Program-made: the position numbers and the translations under genes
Assembly (NCBI RefSeq): GCF_905171775.1
Contig: NC_053491.1
Coordinates: forward strand, 132,265,983-132,329,982
Source of the DNA: Rana temporaria
Taxonomy: Eukaryota; Chordata; Amphibia; Anura; Ranidae
Length of the DNA stretch: 64,000 nt
Direction of reading: 5' to 3'
Shown here: positions 34,909 to 46,236 of the stretch, piece after piece
How positions within the stretch are numbered: the first letter of the stretch is position 1
Layout of the letters: every line of letters begins with the position of its first letter
The notes under the pieces: model-generated
Seen by the model: the letters and a program-made list of their open reading frames with translations, nothing else
Told to the model about the DNA's origin: nothing
The model's database searches: none

Positions 34909-35276
34909 GGCCCTGTACACACGATCGGACAAACCGATGAAAACTGAAGTTCAGTTTCATTGGTCCAAACCAAATTTAGAACTTGCTTTAAAATTCAACC
35001 GATGGATGCCTAACCGATAGGTCAAAACCGATGGTTAGTACGCAAAAGCATCGGTTCCAAACCCGCGCATGCTCAGAATCAAGTCGACGCATTCTTGGAA
35101 GCATTGAACTTAATTTTTCTCTGCACGTCATTGTGTTTTACGTCACCGCGTTGGACTCGATCGGTTTTTGAACTGATGGTGTGTAGGCACATCAGACCAT
35201 CAGTCTGCTTCATCGGTTAACCGATGAAAACGGTCCTTCGGACCGTTCTCATCAGATGGACCGACCGTACATGGCC
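34909..35276. mobile_element. PIF/Harbinger-like MITE with TAA TSD
   Basis: GGCCCTGTACACACGATCGG and ...CCGACCGTACATGGCC are inverted. TAA lies at 34906-34908 and 35277-35279. Many CGATCGG/ACCGATG words are inside. Confidence 0.82.
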
Positions 35277-35319
35277 TAAGGCTACTTTCACACTGAAAGC
35301 ACCGGGCATCGGAGGTAAA

Positions 35320-35535
35320 AAAGCCCTGCAAACAGCATCTTTGGGGAGGTTTGTGACCGGTGTATACACTGCTCCCAAAACCCCCTGCCTATTGAAATTA
35401 ATTGGCAGCACTGCCGAAGCACTTTGCAGGTGCTTCAGCAGTGCTGCCTATTCCTTTCAATGGGCAGGGGGTTTTGGGAGCGGTGTACACACTGCTCCCA
35501 AACCTCCCTAAAGATGCTGCTTGCAGGACTTTTCA
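35320..35535. repeat. Large hairpin, fold-back MITE core
   Basis: CCTGCAAACAGCATCTTTGG ... is mirrored by CCTAAAGATGCTGCTTGCAGG, and the arms share CACTGCTCCCAAAACCCCC. The loop is near 35428. Confidence 0.75.
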
Positions 35536-35613
35536 GAATGTCCCACAAGCAGGGTAGGGCTTATTTTCAGGGAAACGGGTACTTCATCTGCTCCAGTGCC
35601 TCGGCTGACTACC

Positions 35614-36084
35614 TGTCAGGGCTGGGCTCTCGCTATTTACTAGCAGCTCTTTCTTTCAGTGCACAGAGCCTGCTCAGCTTTCGGTTAATTACCAGCCATT
35701 CATTGTTTCCACAGTGACTCACCTGGTTATCATTACCTGCCTCATTAGTCCAGCCTACAGCCAGCCCCTTTGGGCTGTTTAAACAGCTTTGGTCATTCCC
35801 TCCATGCCCTTGCGTGGTCAACATCTCCAGTGCTTTCCTGCTGTGTACTGTCTGTGTATGATGGCCTGGCTGATTTCTCTTCTGATTCCTGCTCCTGATT
35901 TTTGGCTCCTGACAATGCTGACTTCTGGTTCCCTGATCTTGGTTTATCTGATTGACTGCTCTGGCTTCCAAACCCTGGCTTCTTTTTTTGACTATGTTCC
36001 TGAACTGTTGTTATTTTATATATTACATTAAAAGTGTGATTTTAACATAATTTTCTGTCTCTGCCTGGTTTATGGTTCCTGACA
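35614..36084 (+). mobile_element. Ty3/gypsy LTR (5')
   Basis: It starts TGTCAGGGCTGG, ends GTTCCTGACA, and is followed after 13 bases by the gag ATG. Its last 130 bp are repeated, diverged, at 43541-43672. An ATTAAA signal near 36026 fits the R region. The matching 3' LTR of this copy is absent. Confidence 0.7.
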
Positions 36085-36097
36085 TTACGCAAGGGCC

Positions 36098-36721
36098 ATG
36101 AATTCAGAAGATGCAGGCAATCCACCTAGTTGTAATATTTTTTTCAGATTGGATGAGCAGGGCCACTGCATGGATCCGTTTGCCATATCATTACAGACAC
36201 TCCTGATTCAAACTGCTTATCTGGATCCTCCCACTCTGGCTGCTCTGGTACAACCAGTGTTGCAAGCTCCGATCTCTGTGCCGGAACCTGCCTCTAATAC
36301 TACCTCTGTAAGAGTTATGACTGGTTCTGCTATGCTTCCCCAGAGTTTTGGGGTGATCCAGCTCATGTCAGAGGGTCTTTCAACCAGGTTGGAATATATT
36401 TTGAGATGCTGCCCATGGGTGTTTCCTATGAACAGAAGCAAAGTAGGCATCATTATTTCTTTGCTTTATGACAGAGCCTTGGCTTGGGCAAACCCTCTAT
36501 GGGAGACACAAAAACCTATTGCCCGGAATTTCCCTGAGTTTGTGACCTTCTTTAAAAGGGTATTTGATATTCCTGCTCGCTCCACCTCTGCTGCCAAAAA
36601 CCTCATGTCCATTAAACAGAGTACGAGAAATGCTGCGGACAGCGCTTTTGAATTCTGTACTCTGGCAGCAGAGGTTGGTTGGAACAATGAGGCTCTCTTG
36701 GCTTCTTTTTCATCCAGATGA
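36098..36721 (+). pseudogene. Ty3/gypsy gag, N-terminal part
   Basis: The open frame of 207 residues starts 13 bases after the LTR. It resembles gypsy gag proteins of the type that gave rise to PEG10/RTL genes: a leader, then a capsid-like region with IISLLYDRALAWANPLWE (about residues 120-137) and FVTFFKRVFD (about 148-157). The frame stops at 36721, but gag-like sequence continues in other frames to the zinc knuckle near 37005-37055, so it is truncated by frameshift. It could form capsids only if intact. This copy is not. Confidence 0.8.
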
Positions 36722-37306
36722 CCTTAAAGGGGAGATTGCAGCTTAAGATATACCAAGAAATCTTGATGAATTGATCATGTTTGCCATTTTCATTGATACC
36801 AGACTCTGAGAGAGGCCTTTCTTTAAGGAGCACTTTTGGAACCCCTTTGTACATTTGGCTCCAAGCTTTGCTTTCCCAACCATGCCTCCCTCACCTCTCA
36901 TGCCTTCTGGGCCCAAGTTTTCCAGTGAAGTAGAGCCCATGCAGCTGGGTTTCACATATCTCTGCTGAAGAAAGGGTCTTTAGGAGGAGGGAGAGATTGT
37001 TGGTTTACTGTGGCCAGGCAGGTCACTTATTAAAGTCTTGTCCTACCTGTCTGTAGGGGACAGACATTGGGGGGCATCTTTACATCCCCAGCTATCCTGA
37101 AGGAGAAATCTCTAGTTCCGGTCACCTTTTCCTGGCCTAAGTTTTCCATCAAAACCCAGGCACTAATGAATTCTGGGTCTGCAGGCCTGTTCATAGATGG
37201 TGCCTTTGTGTCAAAACACTTGATACCGCTACAGCCTTGTGCCTCCCAAATTGACATTGAGGCTATTGATGGGAGACCTCTACAACCTTACCATGTAGAC
37301 TCATGA
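36722..37306 (+). pseudogene. Ty3/gypsy gag C-terminus and protease remnant
   Basis: A CCHC zinc knuckle (YCGQAGHLLKSC) is visible near 37005-37050 but is broken by a one-base deletion next to its first Cys. The frame 37067-37306 is the aspartic protease: ALMNSGSAGLFIDG carries Asn where the catalytic Asp of the D-S/T-G triad should be, and IEAIDGRPLQP follows. Several stops separate the parts. The element ends abruptly at about 37306, where LINE sequence begins. Confidence 0.8.
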
Positions 37307-38100
37307 AACCGCTCCATTGACCATGGCTGTAGCAGTGACCATAACATGATTGCATTTAATGTTAGCTGTAAGCAACAAACACATGCAGGAAAGATAAAAA
37401 CACTTTATTTTAATAGAGCAAATTTTCCAAAAATGAGGGATGCTTTCCAGGACTTGGACAGGGAGGGAATATTGGCATCAATGGACACAGAACAGAAATA
37501 GGAATTCTTCAAAAAGACTGTATGCATACTTAGTGCTAAGTATATTCCCATGGGCAATAAGTTTAAAAGCCTAAAAATAAAACATATATGGCTCACGGAC
37601 AAAGTTAAAATGGTTATAAAAAAAATATAAACATGAAGGAACACTATCACCATTTAAATGCTACAACGAATATAACAGAACATGTAAAAAGGAAATCAAG
37701 GACCCAAAAATTCTAAACAAATGACAGATTGCAAAATATAGTAGGACAAACCCCCCAAAATTCTTAAAATATATTAATAGTAAAAAGGTTAGGTCTGAGC
37801 AGGTCCTTTACAAAATACAGATAATCTAGAGTGAGTTACTGGGGACAAAGAGAAGGCTAATTTATTATTTTCTTCAGCTCTGTGAATACAAAGGAGCATT
37901 GGGGAGCTCATGTCCATAATGGGGGTGGTATTGGCACAACCCCAGATGATCCACAATGGCTCAAAAGTGATATGGTCGAGAAATATTTAGATAGAATAAA
38001 GGTGGATAAAGGACCTGGACCAAATGGCATCCACCCACGGATCTTAAAATAATTAAGCTTGGTCATTTCAAAGCCGTTGGTTCTAATTTTTAGGGACTCG

Positions 38101-38566
38101 TTAAAGGGGTGGTTCCCCCTAAAACAAATTTCTAACAATACATTCGTAAGACTGCTTACACTGCGGGTAGGCTGGCTTTTGTTTTGTTTTTTTAGTACAT
38201 ACCTCGATATCGCCGTTTTGTCCCTTGGCGGTGGGCGTTCCTAGTTGATTGACGTTCCTCCGACGGGCACATACGTGACGTCACGACTTTCCGAAAGAAG
38301 CCGAACGTCGCTGCGCAGGTGCCGTATAGAGCCGACTCTATACGGCGCCTGCGCAATGACGTTCGGCTTCTGTCGGAAAGTCGTGACGCGCAGTATGCGC
38401 CCGTCGGAGGAACGTCAATCAACTAGGAACGCCCACCGCCAAGGGACGAAACGGCGATATCGAGGTATGTACTAAAAAAACAAAACAAAAGCCAGCCTAC
38501 CCGCAGTGTAAGCAGTCTTACGAATGTATTGTTAGAAATTTGTTTTAGGGGGAACCACCGCTTTAA
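38101..38566. mobile_element. Fold-back T2-like MITE in the CR1 LINE
   Basis: An almost perfect 466-bp palindrome with TTAAAGGGGTGGTTCCCCC and GGGGGAACCACCGCTTTAA ends. Removing one TTAA plus the element rejoins the LINE frame as ...DSLMIGIVP, which fixes the duplication as TTAA (38101-38104, 38563-38566). Confidence 0.92.
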
Positions 38567-39596
38567 TGATTGGAATAGTACCAGTGGATTTACATAGGGC
38601 CAATGTGGTGCCCCTATTTAAAAACAGATCAAAGTCTATAGACTATAGACTATAGAAATATAACTATAGAAATGTTAGTTTAACTTCTATAGTGAGGACG
38701 ATACTGGAGAATTTAATAAAAGACCACATAGATGAGTTTTTGATGGGAAAACATATTTTAGGCAATAATTTAGCCCAACACTAGCCTCTGCAGCCTAAAA
38801 ATCCAGCTGATTTGGAGCATATAAAGTCTGATGCCCTTGGAAATAAATGCAGTTTGATATTCATCTCTGAACTGTCTTTCTTGCTGTGAATGCTGCAAGT
38901 TTCTGTTATTCCTATCTATTGGCTCCCTCTAGTGGCCGATAAAGGAAACTGCAGCTTCTAAATCTTTTAAACCAGCTATAGATCCCTAGATGAGCACTTT
39001 GGTTCTCCTATGATACACTGATGTACTCAATATTTGATGGTCCAGAGGCCCCAGTGTGTTGCGTACTGACCTGAAATTGATACAAAACAGATTATAGCGC
39101 ATACATGCAAAAATGACATTTATCCTGCAAGGCTAGTTAAAAACACCTGAACATATTAAAAAATATGGGGGTTTGGTCATACTATATGGTGAGTTATGTT
39201 AAGCCCACTTACTGCGACAAAGTACCCTGTTTGTTTGTTTGTTCTGAAATTAATATTGGGTGAATACGCTGTACAAAGACAATAAAGAGTCTCCTAAAGA
39301 AGCTATATAGTTTAGCAAAACATGTTGAGAAATACGTAGATGTACTAATATTTTGGTCTGATCATATCCATTTATCAAGAAGACTGTTATATCTTTTTTA
39401 ACAAATGTATTTAACAAAATGTGTCATTTTATATTAAATATTTAGGCACCTTTAAAGTCCTCTGCTCCATAAGTTTTGTTCAGAGAATACTGTTTAATAA
39501 TTCTTACTCTGAATGGTTTTAGGTTATCAGTGGTGTACCCCATGGTTCAGTGTTGGGACCCTTACTTTTTAATATCTTTATACATGATATGGGATT

Positions 39597-39870
39597 TAGC
39601 CTGGGATCACACATATGCAAACACAGACACATCGCATGTGATTTGCACCCGCATTGCTGTGCTGATCACATGCAATGCTTGTGCAATGCGAAATCAGCCA
39701 TATAGTTGTATGGCTGAACTCGCATTGGATTTGCACAAAAAAAGGGGAAGGTACTTTTATTTTCCCGCACTGGAATCGGATCGCATGGGTGTCAACACCC
39801 ATGCAATCTGATTCCTGTTTGAATCCACAGTTTTCACTGCAATCTGTGAACCCATTTGGGGTTGTCTTTA
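39597..39870. mobile_element. MITE-like insert in the CR1 LINE
   Basis: It interrupts the reverse transcriptase after FIHDM. It has mirrored GATTTGCAC/GTGCAAATC and GCATGGGTGTCAACACCCATGC words. Its exact ends are not resolved. Confidence 0.55.
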
Positions 39871-40151
39871 AGATTGTATCGACACCCGCAGTGGTTCACA
39901 GAGGGCAGTGTTAACTGCTTACAGGATGTCTCTAATTTACAAGCCAACCTCAATGCACTGTTTGATTGGGCAACTAAGTGGCAAATGAGGTTTAATGTTG
40001 ATAAATGTAAAAAAGTTATGCACTTTGGGGCTAAGAATATGCATGCATCATACAGTGGATATAAAACATCTACACACCCCTGTTAAAATGTCAGGTCTCT
40101 GTGATGTAAAAAAATGATACAAAGATAAATAATTTTAGAACGTTTTCAACC

Positions 40152-40544
40152 CTAAAGGTGAGTTCCAGCCTTTTTTGAGGTTTATTAAAAGTCAGCAGCT
40201 ACAAAAAGTGTAGCTGCTGGCTTTTAATAAACAGACACTTACCTGCTCCACGGCTCCAGCGACGCGCCGGCCGGGGCTCCGCTCCTCGCCGGCCGTCGTC
40301 TTCATTCCTAGTGTGGGCACCTGGCAGTGACAGATTGGACAGGCGCTCGCCTACAGGGAGGGGCTGCAAGAAGGCGATTAAGCTAATTGCCTTTCCAGCC
40401 CCTCGGCGGAAGGAGGAAGTGGGACAGGAAGTCCCCTTCTCCTGAAGCCCCCACTCCCCCCCCAAAAAAAATTACATGCCAAATGTAAGGGGGCGAGGAG
40501 TGGGTTAAGCGGAAGTTCCATTTTTAGGTGGAACGCCGCTTTAA
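40152..40544. mobile_element. T2-like MITE in the Tc1 remnant
   Basis: CTAAAGGTGAGTTCCAGCC and GGAACGCCGCTTTAA form decayed inverted ends (CTAA/TTAA). The flanks join as Tc1 sequence. Confidence 0.65.
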
Positions 40545-40683
40545 TAATGTGACCTATAAACTGCACAACAAACTGAATTATTTTAGGTGGAGGGAAGTTA
40601 AAATAAAATAATATGGTTGCATAAGTGTGCCCCCCCCTAAACTAATACTTTGTTGAAGCACCTTTTTGATTGTATTACATCGT

Positions 40684-40925
40684 TGATGCCGCGTACACAC
40701 CATCACTTTATGTGATGAAAAAAAAACGATGTTTTTAAAAACGTCAATTTAAATGACCGTGTGTGGGGGAAAACGTAGTTTTATGTCTTGTGAAAAACGA
40801 CAAAAAAAAATTGAAGCATGCTTCAATTTTTTGTGTCGTTTTTCAAAACGTTGTTTTTTGTTTCACAAAAATTGACCGTGTGTAGCAAAAAACGACGTTT
40901 AAAATTACGTTTTTAAACCTGCGCA
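40684..40925. repeat. AACGACGTTTT-rich inverted-repeat element
   Basis: GCCGCGTACACACCATCAC at the left resembles the Harbinger MITE ends in this window. The interior is made of mirrored AAAACGAC/GTCGTTTT words, including a perfect hairpin near 40810. The right end is unclear. Confidence 0.5.
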
Positions 40926-41581
40926 TGGCCAGAAGCTAGTTATGAAGCAAGCTTCAATGGAAAAAAGTTTCTTCCTTGATTTGTATGTATGCTTTGGGTC
41001 GTTGTCATGCTGAAAGATGAAGTTCCTCTTCATAGTCAGCTTTCTGGCAGAAGCCTGAAGGTTTTGCGCCAATATTAACTGGTATTTAGTAGACATGTGC
41101 GTCCGAATTTTGGGTATTTTCGTTATCGTTTTAACAAACGAAAAGGAACGCACAAAATGGCAGATCAGCTCTGTTGTTTATGCTGGCAGCTCTGATATCC
41201 CAATGTAAACACAGCAGCATGGCTGACCTGGTAACAGCTCTTACATTGCTCATTGCTCATTTTTTTTCATTCATTTTTTTTCATTCATTCATTCATTCAT
41301 GATAAAAAGAGTGCATAATAAAGCTTATTGCACTGGGAGAAACAATCTTTCAGTGTTATTTTTAGTGACAGGTCAATTCTGCTTTTCATTAAAGTAGTTG
41401 TAAACCTGAAAAATTAAAAACAATGTGATAAGTAAGTTAAAAAAAAGATCAGCAGTAGAAAGCATTTAAGCTTAGTTTGACATCTGTCCACTCTTCCTTT
41501 CGGTAGCAATTCTCCCTGGTGTTCTTAGCAGAGTAAAGCCAATACCAGGAAATATATGGGGGCTCTCTCCTTCTGTTTTAA

Positions 41582-42444
41582 CCCTCCTAGCAGTATTCCT
41601 GAGTCTGACTCGGGGGTGAGATTTTTATACCAAAAGCGGTAACCTCGAGTCAGACTCGGGCTTGCCTCGCTTCAGCAGCAGACAAAGTTACTTACCTTGT
41701 CCCTGGATCCAGCGATGCCACCGCGCTGTGTGAGCGAGCGGGACCTCGCTTGATTCACACAGTGTCCTCCTGTGCCGCCGATCTCCATTCCATGCAACGT
41801 TACGACGCACGGGAGCGGAGAACGGCGCCAAATTCAAAAATGTAAACAAACACAATACACACAGTATACTGTAATCTTATAGATTACAGTACTGTATGTA
41901 AAAAATACACCCCCCCCCCCCTTGTCCCTAGTGGTCTGCCCAGTGTCCTACATGTACTTTTATAAAATAAAAACTGTTCTTTCTGCCTGCAAACTGTAGA
42001 TTGTCCATAGCAACCGAAAGTGTCCCTTTATGTAAAAAATGATTTTAGAGCAGCTAAAAAACAGCGATAATAAATTATAATCACTTGCAGAATTGTGCGA
42101 TAGCGATTTGTGGGGAAATTCATCATAAAAAAATAAAAGTAATGACAGCGACAATTCTGCAACTGAGCAAATTTCTGTGATTTTGAGTTGATTACATTAT
42201 TGAATAATTTTTATTATAATTATATTATTACTTGTTATAATTATTTATAATTATTTATTATATTATAATTTTGTTTTTAAAAAAATGTCATACCCGGGAT
42301 GCCTACTAGTCTCTTGTTTGGTCAGATTTAAGTGAGTTATTCCTAAGAATTACAGACCTACAGTATAAAACGCCAAATTTCCTTGCAAATAATGGTACCG
42401 CTTTTCAGCACCTTTTTTCTGAAATAATCATACCGCCAGGGAGG
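41582..42444. mobile_element. 863-bp TTAA element inserted in the palindrome's left arm
   Basis: ACCCTCCTAGCAGTATTCC and ...GGTATGATTATTTC-type ends (CCGCCAGGGAGGT at the right) are inverted, with TTAA at 41578-41581 and 42445-42448. The right arm shows the uninterrupted sequence (CTGGCACTCAAAACAG), confirming the insertion. Confidence 0.88.
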
Positions 42445-42879
42445 TTAAGTGCCAGGCAGTAAAGAGGGGAGATCTGCTTGAGCCTTGCCTTAGAGGATGT
42501 GATGTGGCTTCTGATTTGTGGATCCATAGTGAAAAGGTAGATTGGAAGGAGAGAGTTTGAAGGGGGGCGTGATAGAGAGGGGAGAGAGAGAGGGGGAGAG
42601 AGAGAGGGGGGGGAGAAAGAGAGAGGGGAGGGAGAGAGTGAGGTGAGAGTGAGATAGAGCAAGAGAGAGTAGGGAGAGAGAGAGAGGGAAAGGGAGAGAG
42701 AGAGGGAAAGGGAGAGAGGAAGAGAGAAGATAGACTGTGTATGTTTGGGAGGAGGATAGTGTGATGTCATGTCTCTGCCCCTAAGCTCTAGTGCTATGCC
42801 ACACCCACAGAATAACAAATGTATGAGGGCTACATCTAAATAAAGATCAATTAGGCCAACTAGGTCTTGGAGCAGTTTC

Positions 42880-43460
42880 TACATTGCTATATTTCTGACC
42901 ACCATAACAACTGGTTAGACCTTTTACCTTGGGCAGAGTTTGCTCACAATAGCACCATCAATGGCGATTCTCGATTTTTTACGTTTATGGCGAACTATAG
43001 GTTCCACCCATCCATGTTGTCTGACACATTTGTTCCGTAAGGAATTCCTGCATTAGAGGTACATCTTCAGGAATGTCATTCCACTTAGGTGCAGGTCCAA
43101 GAATCCTTGCAAAATGCCGGTAAGAGGTACAGACTCCATGCTGACCACCAATGCCTACATTCGCCCTTCTGCGAAATTGGGGAGGGGTCTGGCTGTCTTC
43201 TCATAACCTCCATCTTTCTGCATATTCCGTAGGATTAACCCACTGGCCTACACATTGGATCTTCCTTCCAACATGCGTATTGTTAATGTACTCCATGTTT
43301 CCTTATTAAAACCTTTGGTGTGCAACCGCTATAACACCTCGGTACCACGTCCTCGCCTGGTTCAGGTTGGCAATCATGAGCAATATGAGATACAATATAT
43401 CATTGACACCTGTAGATTTCGTGGATGCATACAATACTTGTTCATTGGAGGGGATATGAT
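42880..43460 (+). pseudogene. Ty3/gypsy integrase and chromodomain remnant
   Basis: In several frames it reads LLPWAEFAHNSTINGDS (integrase core end), then GVWLSS-NLHL, LDLPSNMRIVNVLHVSLLKPL and YIIDTCRFRGCIQYL, the layout of the C-terminal integrase and chromodomain of gypsy pol. Stops and frameshifts are many. It lies in the spacer of the palindrome. Confidence 0.8.
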
Positions 43461-43540
43461 CTGAAACAACGCTCTCAGGTCTCATCCTCGGATGTACATG
43501 TAAAGTCTGGAGCAACGCTCTTGGGTCTTATCCTCTGATT

Positions 43541-43672
43541 ACCCGCTCTGGCTTCCAAACCCTGGCTTCTTTTTTTGAATGCATTGCTGAACTGTTGTTA
43601 TTTTTGCTATTACATTAAAGGTGTGATTTTTATTTGCATTTTCTGTCTCTGTCTGATTTATGGTTCCTGATA
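43541..43672 (+). mobile_element. Gypsy LTR end fragment
   Basis: GCTCTGGCTTCCAAACCCTGG to GGTTCCTGATACTACC aligns with 35957-36088 of the gypsy LTR. Confidence 0.7.
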
Positions 43673-44120
43673 CTACCTGGACTACTTGTCCATCAACACT
43701 CCAGTCGGGAGAGTTTTCCAAGCATTTCCAGCAGACAACCATGTTTCTTTGAGCCTGGAACCTCCTATTCTGACCTTCAGGGGTGCCTGGAGCTTAGTCA
43801 CAAAGGGAAGCCTTCTCACCATTTGGCCTCCAACCAGGTAAGTGATAAAAAGGGAGGCTCTAATTTTAACTAAAATCTCAGTTTAAGTAAAACATTTCTG
43901 GTAAAAAGGATTTTGTTTCATGTAATGCTACAAAACAATTCACATTTTTAAAGTTTATAAATGAATAGTAAAATATGGAATGCATTTCCGTAGAATACAA
44001 ATTTATAAATGAAAACAATAACTGTAGCTTTCATTAATAAATTAAAGTGGGTGTAAACCCAAATCCCCAAAACAACATTCTTATGCACAATTTGGTAGAT
44101 AAATGTTATAACCTAAATTG

Positions 44121-44280
44121 TGGTTGATTTACTAAAACTGGAGAGTGTTAAATCTGGTGCATCTCTGCATAAAAAACAATCAGCTTCCAGTTTTTGTTGT
44201 CAAAGCTTATTTGAACAAGCTGAAGTTTGAAGCTGATTGGCTACCATGCACATCTGCACCAGTTTTAGTAGATTAACCCC
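44121..44280. mobile_element. Short MITE (GGTTGATTTA family)
   Basis: GGTTGATTTACTAAAACTGG and ...CCAGTTTTAGTAGATTAACC are inverted. The same family is at 16997-17180. Confidence 0.75.
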
Positions 44281-45079
44281 ACAATGTGTACCTGTGAAAA
44301 ATTGATCCATATTTAGTGGTAGCCCTCATACATTTGTTATTCTGTGGGTGTGGCATATCACTAGAGCTTAGGGACAGAGACATGACATCACACTATCCTC
44401 CTCCCAAACATACACAGTCTATCTTCTCTCTCCCTTTCTCCCTTTCCCTCTCTCTCCCCCCTCTCTCCTCCTCTCTTTCCCTCTCTCTCTCTCTCCCTAC
44501 TCTCTCTTGCTCTATCTCACTCTCTCCTCTCTCTCCCTCCCCTCTCTCTTGCTCCCTCCCCTCTCTCTCCCATGCCCCCCTTCAAGCTCTCTCCCTCCAA
44601 TCTACCTTTTCACTATGGATCCACAAATCAGAAGCCACATCACATCCTCTAAGGTAAGGCTCAAGCAGTTCTCCCCTCTTTACTGCCTGGCACTCAAAAC
44701 AGAAGGAAAGAGCCCCCATATATTTCCTGGTATCGGCTTTACTCTGCTCAGAACACCAGGGAGAATTGCTACCGAAAGGAAAAGTGGACAGATGTCAAAC
44801 TAAGCTTAGATGCTTTCTACTGCAGATCTTTTTTCAACTTACTGATCACATTGTTCTTCATTTTTCAGGTTTACAACTACTTTAATGAAGAGCAGAATTG
44901 ACCTGCCACTAAAAATAACACTGAAAGATTGGCTCTCCCAGTGCAATAAGCTTTATTATGTGCTCTTTTTATCAAGAGCAATGTAAGAGCTGTCACCAGG
45001 TCAGCCGCGCTGCTGTGTTTACATTGGGATATCAGAGCTGCCAGCATAAACAACAGGGCTGATCTGCCATTTTGTCAGT

Positions 45080-46093
45080 CTGGCAAAGAACAATCAAAGA
45101 ATGGGGCAATACAGAGCCAAGGGAGTCTTCTACCCCAGCTGCCGCCCACCTACCATCTGTGTCTGGATTAGCCAGGACCTGCCTCCCCCCCTCTCTTTTT
45201 AGAACAGGAAGTGCTGAGAAAGCTCTCCAAAAGGGACATAAATAAAAACATTTATTTTGATTGTGAGGCTTAGAACTGCACAATTTTGTTCTCTGCTGTC
45301 TGTTGCTTCTTGTTCTAACAACATTGACTTTTTTATTTATTGTAACAATATCATAGAAGGAAGAAATGATGGAAATTTTCACCACTGGAGTCATAGACAT
45401 ATTTTTAATTCCCAAGTGTTACAATGTTTAGGTCTGAATAAACACTGAAAGCTGCTTTATATGTGCAAGCAAATATTTGTGCTTTTATACAGTACAGTGA
45501 ATACATTTTTCTAATATATAAGTGGTTTAAATCATTCTATAATATTTTTTTGAATACAAGGTAGCAAAATTAGGACTCCAGCTCCATATCTGTGTGTTTT
45601 GGTGTGATGTTCAGTGATGTGCACATCAGGCAAATTTCAGTTCACTGGACATTTGACAACATTTGAAAACCATGAACATAGTGCCAAACCCTATTGCTAA
45701 GGGAGCATAACCTTGTTATTTTCATAGGCGGCTGAGCACTGTCATACGGGATATGTATCAATGCAAACATTTAATAACTGTTTAGTGGGCAGAGGTTATT
45801 TTAATGTGGCTTAAGGAGCAGCATTAAAAACACAGAACTTATTTTAATAATATACTTGTGAGATGCCTAAAAGCTGCGTTATTGCGCAGTATGATCTAAC
45901 ACTTTGAAAGTGATTGGTTTGTTTACAACAACTGTGGATCTTTCATCTAGTGTTTTTTTGTAGCACTAAGCTCAGGTTCACACTGGGCTGTGGGAATGAA
46001 TCCGTGCGAGTTTAGTTGAACGCGCACAATTTCAATCCCACTTGTCAGGACCGATTTTGGCCGTGATTACAGAGACATATTTTTGCATAGAAT
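45080..46093. other. Unassigned sequence before the giant hAT element
   Basis: No gene seen. From about 45970 MITE-like words appear (GGTTCACACTGGG), into which the giant hAT element is inserted. Confidence 0.4.
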
Positions 46094-46236
46094 TTCATAA
46101 TTAGTGTTGCTCACGAATATTCGCATTGCGAATATTCGACTCGAATATAGCATATTCGAGAAATCGCGCTATATTTCGAAATTCGCGGTGAATATTCGCA
46201 ATTCCGAATATTCGATTTTTTACAATTTTTTTTTTG

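Larger units (their letters stand above)
34477..35579. mobile_element. Tc1/mariner-type non-autonomous element with nested inserts
   Basis: The left end CCGTGTTTCCCCAAAAATAAG and right end CTTATTTTCAGGGAAACGGG are inverted, with TA on both sides (34475-34476, 35580-35581). The interior is mostly other repeats, including a Harbinger MITE (34909-35276) and a large hairpin (35320-35535). Confidence 0.7.
37307..40055 (+). mobile_element. CR1-type LINE remnant, interrupted
   Basis: Translated in pieces, it gives the end of the endonuclease (SDHNMIAFNV near 37340), linker and reverse transcriptase motifs (FFSSVNTKEHW; DKGPGPNGIHPRILK near 38010; RANVVPLFKNRSK near 38600; SLTSIVRTILENLI near 38685; SGVPHGSVLGPLLFNIFIHDM near 39530; and WATKWQMRFNVDKCKKVMHFG near 39970). 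Stops and frameshifts are frequent. Inserts at 38101-38566, about 38785-39500 (unassigned, with a CTCF-like word at 38921-38938) and 39597-39870 split it. Confidence 0.85.
40056..41090 (-). mobile_element. Tc1/mariner remnant with nested MITEs
   Basis: The left end CAGTGGATATAAAACATCTACACACC is a Tc1-type terminus. On the minus strand, 40930-41040 encodes MKRNFIFQHDNDPKHTYKS, the block around the second catalytic Asp of a Tc1 transposase. T2-like (40152-40544) and inverted-repeat (40684-40925) elements split it, and its 5' part is lost at 41090. Confidence 0.75.
41153..45077. repeat. 3.9-kb palindrome with 1.5-kb spacer
   Basis: The left arm 41153-42836 (minus the 863-bp TTAA element) is the reverse complement of 44312-45077. 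The outermost paired word is CACAAAATGGCAGATC. TTAAAGTAGTTGTAAACCTG (41391) and its complement (44867-44886) lie inside the arms, so a T2-like fold-back may be the core, but the homology extends past it. Purine- or pyrimidine-rich low-complexity tracts (42545-42735 and mirror) occur in both arms. Confidence 0.8.

Noticed and set aside
36098..36721. Domesticated gag gene (PEG10/RTL type)
   Set aside because: It sits directly behind its LTR, stops by frameshift, and is followed by a decayed knuckle and protease. An ordinary broken retrotransposon explains it.
42405..42818. Ser/Leu-rich ORFs here and at 44316-44803
   Set aside because: They come from GA/CT-rich low-complexity tracts in the palindrome arms.
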